NCBI GenBank assembly: GCA_964406105.1
Contig: CAYOQK010000022.1
Location: 14,273 to 78,272 of the forward strand
Direction of reading: 5' to 3'
DNA length: 64,000 nucleotides
DNA from: WGAB01 sp964406105
Lineage (GTDB): Bacteria; Hydrothermota; Hydrothermia; WGAB01
Shown: piece by piece, positions 41,380-48,361 of the stretch
How the letters are laid out: each line of letters begins with the position of its first letter
How positions within the stretch are numbered: position 1 is the first letter of the stretch
Program-made: the position numbers and the translations under genes
Notes under the pieces: model-generated
The model's input: the letters and a program-made list of their open reading frames with translations, nothing else
Database searches by the model: none
Told to the model about the DNA's origin: nothing

Positions 41380-43098
41380 ATGGACATCCAAGGCAAAACC
41401 ATCCTGCTCCTTGGTGGGGCAGGTGAAGTGGGCATGGCCATTGCCCGGAAACTGCTGGAAAACCCTGAGAGGCCGCGGAAACTCGTGGTAGCCTCCCTGA
41501 AACAAGAGGAGGCCGAGGAAGCCGTGGCCATCCTCCAAAGGGAGTTCCCCGAGGCCGGCGTGACCTTTGACATAGAGTACGGCAACATCTTCGTGCGAGA
41601 GGAGTTCAAAGACCGGGCCTGGTGGGAACTCCAAGCCGATCCGGCATGCCAAGAGGCCCTGATGGACGATATTCTGAATGAACTCAGCCCGGAGATCCTC
41701 CAAAGCTCCACGCTGTACCGCATGATTCATCGCCACAAACCCCACCTGATCGTGGACACCATCAACACCGCCACCGCTTTGGCCTATCAGGACGTGTACA
41801 CCACAGCAAGGGAGGCCCGGGCCCTGCTGGGCGACGGCGATGAGGAGAAACTGAAGGCGGTGGTGCGACGGTTGCTTTCCACCCTATACATTCCCCAACT
41901 GGTGCGCCACGTGCAGATCATGCATCAAGCGATGAAGGAGGTGGGGGTACAGCTCTACCTCAAGGTGGGCACCACGGGCACTGGAGGCATGGGGCTCAAC
42001 ATTCCATACACCCACGGTGAAGAACGTCCTTCACGGGTCCTTTTGTCCAAGTCGGCCGTTGCGGGAGCCCATTCCCTATTGCTGTTCCTGGCCGACCGGA
42101 CACCCGAAGGCCCCATAGTGAAGGAGATCAAACCCGCGGCCCTTATCGCGTGGAAGGCGATCGGTTCAGGCCGCATCCGCAAACGGGGGCGGGAGTTCCC
42201 CCTGTACCAGGTGTCCCTGGACCAAGCCGTGCCCCTGAAACCCGGCACCACCTTTGACCTTCGGCAGTACCAAGAAAGCCCTGCCGGAGAGGAGTTCTTA
42301 GAGGCCGTGTTCGTGGATACCGGCGAGAACGGGGTGTTTTCCCTGGAGGAGTTCAAGGCCATCACCACCCTCCGGCAGATGGAAGCGGTGACACCGGAAG
42401 AGATCGCTGAGGTGGTGCTGGATGAAATCCGCGGCGACAACACGTCCTTTGACGTGGTGTCGGCCCTGGACGCTTCGGTGATGGGCCCCACGTACCGGGC
42501 TGGTTTCCTCAGACCGCTGGTGATTCGCCGACTGGAACGCGAGATCCAAAAAACCGGCTTGGATTCTATCGCCTTTGAAATCCTGGGCCCTCCCCGGCTT
42601 TCCAAACTCCTGTTTGAGGCAGAACTCCTAAAGCGGGCGGTGGGCACGATCCCAGCGGTGCGATCCCTTTCGCCGGATACCCTGAGCCGGCGGCTGGTGG
42701 CCTATCTCCAGGAACATCCCCGGCTCCTTAGAGAGATCCTGGCGGTGGGGTTGGCTGTACTCCTTCCCGACCAGCGCTTGGTGTTCGCACGTCGGAGCGA
42801 TCAACTGCTGGACAAACACTGGGAGCGCACCCCTTGGACCGTCACAGAAGAGCAGATTGAGCACTGGGCCCATAGCGAGTGGATTGACCTGCGCCCCAAG
42901 AACATGGCCCTGTGGCAAGAGCGGCTCCGCCAACTCCAGGAAACCCTGGAACGGGAGAACCAAACCACAGGGTCCCGCTACGACCGTCCCTTAGACAACT
43001 GGCCCACCAACGAACGGGGCGAACCCCTGGTGGATCCAGGAGAAACCGTAGGCTTCATCTTTATCCAGGAGGATCGGGGCGCTCGGAAGAAACGCTAA
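41380..43098 (+). CDS. Large Rossmann-fold protein of unassigned function
   Basis: About 572 residues from the ATG at 41380, which has AGGAGG 6 bases upstream; the frame opens at 41362. The N-terminus is an NAD(P)-binding Rossmann start (KTILLLGGAGEVGMAIARKLL), and HKPHLIVDTINTATALAYQDVY resembles an extended SDR strand. TTGTGGMGLNIPYTHGEERPSRVLLSKSAVAGAHSLLLFL could be a substrate or cofactor loop. The C-terminal 250 residues (helical, with ALDASVMGPTYRAGFLRPLVIRRLE) have no recognised domain. I would call it SDR-like but cannot name a reaction. It lies between a GT2 gene and a DNA glycosylase-like gene. Confidence 0.75.
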   Translation: MDIQGKTILLLGGAGEVGMAIARKLLENPERPRKLVVASLKQEEAEEAVAILQREFPEAGVTFDIEYGNIFVREEFKDRAWWELQADPACQEALMDDILNELSPEILQSSTLYRMIHRHKPHLIVDTINTATALAYQDVYTTAREARALLGDGDEEKLKAVVRRLLSTLYIPQLVRHVQIMHQAMKEVGVQLYLKVGTTGTGGMGLNIPYTHGEERPSRVLLSKSAVAGAHSLLLFLADRTPEGPIVKEIKPAALIAWKAIGSGRIRKRGREFPLYQVSLDQAVPLKPGTTFDLRQYQESPAGEEFLEAVFVDTGENGVFSLEEFKAITTLRQMEAVTPEEIAEVVLDEIRGDNTSFDVVSALDASVMGPTYRAGFLRPLVIRRLEREIQKTGLDSIAFEILGPPRLSKLLFEAELLKRAVGTIPAVRSLSPDTLSRRLVAYLQEHPRLLREILAVGLAVLLPDQRLVFARRSDQLLDKHWERTPWTVTEEQIEHWAHSEWIDLRPKNMALWQERLRQLQETLERENQTTGSRYDRPLDNWPTNERGEPLVDPGETVGFIFIQEDRGARKKR

Positions 43099-43112
43099 GG
43101 GTGGAAACCAGC

Positions 43113-43763
43113 GTGGCCACCCGTGAGGTTTCTCGGTTATACCGCCACCTGCTGGTTCGTTTAGGCCCCCAGGGATGGTGGCCTGGAGACACGGCCTTTG
43201 AGATCGCCCTGGGGGCCATCCTCACCCAAAACACCGCCTGGCGAAACGTAGAACAAGCCCTCCATCGCCTTCGGCAACGAGGCTGGCTCCAGGCCTCCGC
43301 CCTGGCCCATGCTCCACGACACGAACTGGAGGCCCTCCTGCGGCCCACTGGCTATTTTCGCCAAAAGGCCGAACGCGTGCAACGGTTCGCCCAATGGTGG
43401 CTGAATCAAGGGGGTGAAGCCGGCCTGCGCCTTCGGCCCCTGGACGAACTCCGAAGGGAACTCCTTGCCCTCAAGGGCATCGGGCCCGAAACAGCAGATT
43501 CCATCCTGCTGTATGCCTTTCATCGCCCCATCTTGGTGGTGGACGCCTACACCCGGCGCATCTTGGAACGCCACGGCTTGCCCATTCCCCGTGACTACGA
43601 GGGCCTGCGGCGTTTCTTAGAACAACGGTTGCCCCGCGACGTGGCGGTTTACCAAGAGTTTCATGCCCTGATGGTGGCCGTGGGAAAACTCTTCTGCCGA
43701 GCTCAACCGCGGTGCACAGGATGCCCGGTCCAAGAAGTGTGGGGACCCCCACAAGGGATATAA
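43113..43763 (+). CDS. Endonuclease III-related DNA glycosylase (COG2231-like)
   Basis: About 216 residues from GTG 43113, with AAGGGTGG upstream; GTG 43101 is the alternative. The longer frame from 42912 only overlaps the previous gene. FEIALGAILTQNTAWRNVEQAL, the helix-hairpin-helix LLALKGIGPETADSILLYAF, and the catalytic aspartate in LVVDAYTRRIL are present. The cluster loop has only three cysteines (FCRAQPRCTGCP), as in the COG2231 group, so a canonical [4Fe-4S] cluster is doubtful. Its TAA stop lies inside the TATAAT of the next gene. Confidence 0.88.
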   Translation: MATREVSRLYRHLLVRLGPQGWWPGDTAFEIALGAILTQNTAWRNVEQALHRLRQRGWLQASALAHAPRHELEALLRPTGYFRQKAERVQRFAQWWLNQGGEAGLRLRPLDELRRELLALKGIGPETADSILLYAFHRPILVVDAYTRRILERHGLPIPRDYEGLRRFLEQRLPRDVAVYQEFHALMVAVGKLFCRAQPRCTGCPVQEVWGPPQGI

Positions 43764-43764
43764 T
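43759..43764 (+). promoter_or_regulatory. Consensus -10 box TATAAT before the O-antigen ligase-like gene
   Basis: TATAAT ends 8 bases before the ATG at 43773 and contains the TAA stop (43761-43763) of the upstream gene. No Shine-Dalgarno is present, so a leaderless mRNA is likely. The -35 region is not clear. Confidence 0.65.
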
Positions 43765-43772
43765 ACGAACCC

Positions 43773-45152
43773 ATGCAAACGTGGCCCTTGCTCCTGTTCG
43801 CCCTGTTTCTGCTGCTCACTCTGGTGAATTACCGGTGGGGGCTGTACATCAGTTTGGCTTCCATCACTGGTTACATGATGTTCCCACACTTCGTCGGGGG
43901 CCCTCCCTTCCTATGGCACGAACCCCTGGTACCCTTTGTGTTCGTGATGTTCCTGTACAGCAAAAAGAAAACCCTCACACCCTTCTTCGCATTGGACGTC
44001 CACTACAATCCCTTGCTCTATGCGACAGGTCTTTTCCTCTTGGTTCTGATTGGCCAGTACTTTCGGAACCCAGTGCTCACCTCCCGCTTGGGAGGAAGCG
44101 GAGGGTTCCTGCTCTTTTACCGGTTCATCATTGATTTCCTGTTGATGCTCATCGTCGCTGAGGAAAGCCGAACCCCAGAGGGACGCAAAAGGATCTTTTG
44201 GGCTGTGTTGATCTCTGCCCTTTTGACCAGCCTGATCGGGGTTTTGGCGTATTATGCTCCCCAAGTGTACCTGTTCTTAGACCGGCTGGGGTTCACCCGG
44301 GTGAAGGCCTGGAAGATCTCCATTGATCCCGTCAGCGGGGCTGTCCGATACCTGATGCTCCAGATCCCTTCCTACTTCGGGGTTCTCCTTATGGTCATCA
44401 ATCCCCTGAACCTGCGGCCCCGATATCGGATTCCCTTGTTAACGTTCTTCGCCTTTACCCTGGTGCTGAGCGGTGGCCGTTCCGTCTTCTGGGGCACGTT
44501 GGCTTCTGTACTGTTGGCGATCCTCTTCTGGTACCGTCGGCAGATGCTCCTGGTGGTGTCGGTGCTCATCGCCTTTGTTCTGAGTTTCACCGTGATCACC
44601 ATGGAACCCGAGATCGTCCCCCCAGCATACCGCCGGGTGTTCCGGATCACAGGCACCGAAAAGGAGATCTCCTTCGTTCGGTTTAACGTGCACCGGCTCA
44701 TGATGAAGCAGATCGCCCAGAATCCTATCTTCGGTGTGGGATTCAAACCCGATGTGTTCATCCCCGAGTTCATCCCCAGGGAGGCAGCCTCTGAATTCGT
44801 GCTCAAAAACCTTACCGGTGGGGGGCATGGTTCCTACTACTCCCTCCTGTACTTCTTTGGTTTGGTGGGGCTCCTGCCCTATCTCTATGCCATCTGGCGG
44901 GCCTTCACCGTGCTCTGGCGATTCCTCCAGGAACCCCAGCGAGAAAGCGCGCGCTTGGCTGCCCTTTACAGCGTATGGCTACTCACCACCCTGGCGATGT
45001 ACTACGCCTTTTATCGGGGAGAAGCGCCACAACTCTTCTTCATCTTTGGCCTGATCAGTGGGCTGGCGATAGAGCACCGGCTCCGCGAGGAGGCATCTTC
45101 CAGGCCTACCGCTGTGGCTTTGGCTGCTACAGGCCCGTCGGCAGGTCAATGA
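43773..45152 (+). CDS. O-antigen ligase / polysaccharide polymerase-like membrane protein
   Basis: 459 residues with about eleven hydrophobic helices. The Wzy_C/WaaL-type centre is visible: TLVLSGGRSVFWGTLASVLLAILFWYRR, and the large periplasmic loop with NPIFGVGFKPDVF and a GGGHGSYYSLLYFFGLVGLLPYLYAIW stretch, which carries the conserved H/NxxL...G pattern. Such proteins join or polymerise lipid-linked glycans in the periplasm. The GT2 and GT4/GT9 enzymes in the window may act in the same surface-glycan pathway. The last 26 bases overlap the convergent nif3-like gene. Confidence 0.82.
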   Translation: MQTWPLLLFALFLLLTLVNYRWGLYISLASITGYMMFPHFVGGPPFLWHEPLVPFVFVMFLYSKKKTLTPFFALDVHYNPLLYATGLFLLVLIGQYFRNPVLTSRLGGSGGFLLFYRFIIDFLLMLIVAEESRTPEGRKRIFWAVLISALLTSLIGVLAYYAPQVYLFLDRLGFTRVKAWKISIDPVSGAVRYLMLQIPSYFGVLLMVINPLNLRPRYRIPLLTFFAFTLVLSGGRSVFWGTLASVLLAILFWYRRQMLLVVSVLIAFVLSFTVITMEPEIVPPAYRRVFRITGTEKEISFVRFNVHRLMMKQIAQNPIFGVGFKPDVFIPEFIPREAASEFVLKNLTGGGHGSYYSLLYFFGLVGLLPYLYAIWRAFTVLWRFLQEPQRESARLAALYSVWLLTTLAMYYAFYRGEAPQLFFIFGLISGLAIEHRLREEASSRPTAVALAATGPSAGQ

Positions 45153-45879
45153 ACTCGTAAGGCAATCCAAAGGTCTGCTGCAGGTATTCACCCACTGCGC
45201 GTACCCCCAACCGCTCGGTGGTGTAATGGCCATAAAAGGCCACATTCACCCCGTATTCCGCAGCCATCCAGTAGCTGGCGTGGTCTGTTTCTCCGGTAAT
45301 CAGAAGGTCTGCACCCTGTTCTGCCACTTGAGGCAACAGGCTAACGGCCTTGCCAGAGATGACGGCCACGGTGCGGACCTCGGCGGGCCCGAAGTCCCAG
45401 AGCACAGGAGACTTTTGGAAATACGCGTTGAGCTCCTCCAGCACCTCCGTTAAGGGACGGGGAACGCCAAAGTCCACCCATCGGCCGATCTTTACCCCAT
45501 GGTACTCGCCAAACTCGCCGGCATCGGGCCAGCCAAGATCCCGAACCAACACGGCGTTGTTGCCCAATTCGGGATGAAGGTCCAGGGGAAGATGGGCTGC
45601 GTATAGGGCCACGTTGCCCTGAATCAGCTGCCGAATCCGTTTGTAAAGGGGCCCGGTGATGGGGAGCACTTTGCCCCAGAAGAGCCCATGATGAACCACC
45701 AAGAACTGCAGTTTCCGGCGGATGGCTTCGGCCACTGCCCGTTCAGAGATGTCCACGGCCACCCCCACCCGTTGTACCTCTCCCTGGTTGTCCACCTGGA
45801 GCCCGTTCAGGGAGAGGTCTGGGATCTCGTGCACCTTGAGTACTTCATCCAGATGTTGAGCCAGTTCCCGAGCCGTCAT
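45127..45879 (-). CDS. Nif3-like dinuclear metal-centre protein
   Basis: 250 residues of the NIF3/GTP-cyclohydrolase-I-type-2-like family. Metal-binding residues are seen in QFLVVHHGLFWG and in AAHLPLDLHPELGNNAVL, and in the C-terminal half LLITGETDHASYW and NVAFYGHYTTERLGV. Typically a hexamer with two metals per subunit; the reaction is not known for most bacteria. It overlaps the 3' end of ruvB by 35 bases. It is the last gene of its unit and meets a convergent gene without a visible terminator. Confidence 0.9.
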   Translation of the reverse strand: MTARELAQHLDEVLKVHEIPDLSLNGLQVDNQGEVQRVGVAVDISERAVAEAIRRKLQFLVVHHGLFWGKVLPITGPLYKRIRQLIQGNVALYAAHLPLDLHPELGNNAVLVRDLGWPDAGEFGEYHGVKIGRWVDFGVPRPLTEVLEELNAYFQKSPVLWDFGPAEVRTVAVISGKAVSLLPQVAEQGADLLITGETDHASYWMAAEYGVNVAFYGHYTTERLGVRAVGEYLQQTFGLPYEFIDLPTGL

Positions 45880-46891
45880 GGAACAGTTCCTCCGGTTTGG
45901 TGAGTTTCAGGTGTTGATACGCCAAGGGCAAAGCCACACGCCCCCGCGGTGTTCGCTGGATAAAGCCCTCCCGGATCAGGAAGGGCTCATACACCTCCTC
46001 CAGGGTTTCGGGGTCTTCTCCTACGGCCATGGCCAGGGTTTTGATGCCCACCGGCCCTCCCTTGTAGGTTTCAATGAGTCGGAGAAGAATGCGTTTGTCC
46101 ATCTCATCCAGGCCCCGTTCGTCCACCTCCAAACGGTCCAGGGCATATCGGGCGATCTCTTGGGTAATGGTGCCATCCCCTTTAACCTCGGCGAAATCAC
46201 GCACTCGGCGGAGCAAACGATTGGCAATGCGAGGGGTTCCGCGAGACCGTCGGGCGATTTCCCGAAGTCCCTCCTCGGTGTAGGCCACCCCCAGCAACCC
46301 TGCGCTCCGCTTCAGGATCAGCAGGATTTCCTCAGCGGAGTAGTAGTCCAGGCGGAAGGTGATGCCAAACCGGGCCATCAGGGGCGGGGTGATCATGCCC
46401 GCTCGGGTGGTGGCCCCGACAAGGGTGAAGGGGGGCAAATGGATCTTCACCGACTGGGCGCCAGGGCCCCGGTCAAGGAGTACGTCAATCCGGTACTCCT
46501 CCATGGCGGCGTAGAGGTATTCCTCCACAGGCCGAGGGATCCGGTGGATTTCATCAATGAACAGGATATCTCGGGGTTCCAAAGAGGTCAGCAGGCCCGC
46601 CAGGTCTGCAGGCCGTTCCAGTACTGGGCCTGAAGTGGCCTTAAGGTTTACCCCGAGTTCCCGAGCGATGATATGGGCCAAGGTGGTTTTTCCCAGGCCG
46701 GGCGGCCCGTGCAGCAGCACGTGATCCAGTGCCTCACCTCGCCGTCGGGTGGCCTCCACGAACACCTGTAGGTTCTCCTTCACACGGGTTTGGCCAATGA
46801 ACTCCTGGAACGTGCGGGGCCGTAAGGTCCGCTCAATCTCCCGTTCTTCGGCCCCCAGGGCTTCGGGGGTGGTCCATCGGACATCGCTCAT
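45845..46891 (-). CDS. ruvB: Holliday junction branch-migration helicase RuvB
   Basis: 348-residue AAA+ motor that works with RuvA at four-way junctions. Walker A GPPGLGKT (residues 62-69), Walker B LFIDEIH (Asp113, Glu114), sensor 1 LVGATTRAG and the arginine finger Arg174 in LMARFGITFR are all present. The C-terminal winged helix reads EPFLIREGFIQRTPRGRVALPLAYQHL. ruvA and ruvC are not in the window. Its ATG overlaps the stop of the upstream DUF4015 gene. Confidence 0.98.
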   Translation of the reverse strand: MSDVRWTTPEALGAEEREIERTLRPRTFQEFIGQTRVKENLQVFVEATRRRGEALDHVLLHGPPGLGKTTLAHIIARELGVNLKATSGPVLERPADLAGLLTSLEPRDILFIDEIHRIPRPVEEYLYAAMEEYRIDVLLDRGPGAQSVKIHLPPFTLVGATTRAGMITPPLMARFGITFRLDYYSAEEILLILKRSAGLLGVAYTEEGLREIARRSRGTPRIANRLLRRVRDFAEVKGDGTITQEIARYALDRLEVDERGLDEMDKRILLRLIETYKGGPVGIKTLAMAVGEDPETLEEVYEPFLIREGFIQRTPRGRVALPLAYQHLKLTKPEELFHDGSGTGSTSG

Positions 46892-48318
46892 CGTGGAGTA
46901 CCTCCGTGCAGCGGGTGCTGCTGTGTTTGAGTATGGGGCATTTCACCCGGATTCCCAACTCCCGGTGGTCTTAGGCGGAGGAGGCGGGGCAGGCCTGTGG
47001 TTTTCCCCTGGGATACCCACACCCGGCTGGGCGGCTCTTTGGGGGCCACAAGCACCCAGGCCTTGATGCGGCCGGCCGACCTTGCATCGCCCCCAGGCCA
47101 CTGCAGCGCCTGCAAGGGGGTTCGGGGTTCCCCAAGGGTCCAGAGAAACCGCCACTGGCCAGTGGAGTCTGTCAACAGAACCCAACCGTTAAAGGGCAGG
47201 GTTCCCTTGGAACCTTGATTCCACACCCGACAGAGCATTCCCCGCCAGTACAGAGCCACCCCGGTGGAGCGTCGGATCCAATGGAACTCCCCGGCCCATC
47301 GCCCCTGGGCCAGAGAATCGGGGCCCAGTTCCGAGGCGTCCAGAACGGCCTGCACCCGCAGGGACAGTGGAACCGTAGGGGCCAGGGGTTCTTCTACAAC
47401 GGCCGTCAGGGCCTGGGTCACCGCTGGCATGTGGGGTAACCAGAACATGGCGTCTTCCACGCCGGCGTCCTGCAGGGCCTCCAGTTGCCGGGTCAGGTAC
47501 TGTCCAAGGTCCACGGTGTCTGGCAGCCGCATGGGGAACGCTTGGAGCCAAGGGCGAATCCGATCCGAGGGGATCCCCTGGGCCAGGAGCGCCAAACTGC
47601 TTTGATAAACGGCTTGGTAGGGGTCCCTCAGGGCGCCCCAGTAGTGGCTCGGGTACATCATGGGGCACAGCACATCCACCAATTCCAAGAAGTCTTGGGG
47701 ATGCTGGCCGATGACGTCGCTCTGATGCGGCAACAGGAAACACACACGGCCAAAGAGGTCGGCAGAGGTTTGGATGGAGTCGGGGATCCCACGAAGCAAG
47801 CGTTGAACGAAGGACACCAAGGTTCGGCGACGCCATTGGAGTTGTTCAGGGGTTTTGGGGTTCCGGGTATCGGGCCAGCGGATGTAGTCCAGTTGGATTT
47901 CGTCCACGGGCAGTTGGGCAACGGCTTGGAGCACAGACCGATTGTAGGCCAAGGCCACCGAGCTCTGGGGCGTGAACCAATGCACATAGGGGGATTCCAC
48001 GTGCTGGTACAGTAGGGAGTCGCGCAGCACTGCCACTCGGGCGATCACGCGGAGCCCCAACCGGTGCAGGGTTTCCACTGCTTCCCTTAGGTCCCAGGTG
48101 GAGTCGTAGGCGCCGGTAAGGGGAGCCAGGGGATGGTCAAAGGGAACGCCCACACGGCCCTCCAGGGTTTTGAGGTCCAGCACCACCCCTTGGATTTCCG
48201 GGGGAAGGGACTGGGCCCAGGAAGCCAAGCGGTGGCCCCGAAGCAGGGCCACCGCCCGGTCAAAGGGGAGGTGAAGGCTGTAAGTCAGGAGAAGGGTTAG
48301 CAGGAACGCAGAGGGCAT
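46888..48318 (-). CDS. Putative exported glycoside hydrolase-like protein (DUF4015/COG1306-like)
   Basis: 476 residues starting with a signal peptide (PSAFLLTLLLTYSLHL). The central TIM-barrel-like domain has GVVLDLKTLEGRVGV near the start, a VDEIQLDYIRWPDT motif and DVLCPMMYPSHYW, the pattern of the DUF4015 putative glycosyl hydrolase family. A C-terminal beta-rich extension (about 300-470) has no recognised domain and ends in a basic, low-complexity tail. Substrate unknown, presumably envelope or extracellular polysaccharide. Its ATG lies 2 bases beyond the T-run of the fusA-like gene's terminator, and no ribosome site is visible. Confidence 0.78.
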   Translation of the reverse strand: MPSAFLLTLLLTYSLHLPFDRAVALLRGHRLASWAQSLPPEIQGVVLDLKTLEGRVGVPFDHPLAPLTGAYDSTWDLREAVETLHRLGLRVIARVAVLRDSLLYQHVESPYVHWFTPQSSVALAYNRSVLQAVAQLPVDEIQLDYIRWPDTRNPKTPEQLQWRRRTLVSFVQRLLRGIPDSIQTSADLFGRVCFLLPHQSDVIGQHPQDFLELVDVLCPMMYPSHYWGALRDPYQAVYQSSLALLAQGIPSDRIRPWLQAFPMRLPDTVDLGQYLTRQLEALQDAGVEDAMFWLPHMPAVTQALTAVVEEPLAPTVPLSLRVQAVLDASELGPDSLAQGRWAGEFHWIRRSTGVALYWRGMLCRVWNQGSKGTLPFNGWVLLTDSTGQWRFLWTLGEPRTPLQALQWPGGDARSAGRIKAWVLVAPKEPPSRVWVSQGKTTGLPRLLRLRPPGVGNPGEMPHTQTQQHPLHGGTPR

Positions 48319-48353
48319 AAAAGGGGCCGGGGCCGGCTTCGCCGGCCCCGGCC
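48319..48353 (-). terminator. Intrinsic terminator after the fusA-like gene
   Basis: A 13-bp GC stem (48325-48337 with 48341-48353) with a TTC loop is followed on the minus strand by CC then TTTT (48319-48322). The next gene's ATG directly follows the T-run. Confidence 0.82.
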
Positions 48354-48361
48354 GGAACCGC

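Noticed and set aside
42912..43112. N-terminal extension of the endonuclease III-like gene
   Set aside because: It lies in another frame of the Rossmann gene and is unlike any glycosylase; a ribosome site supports 43113.
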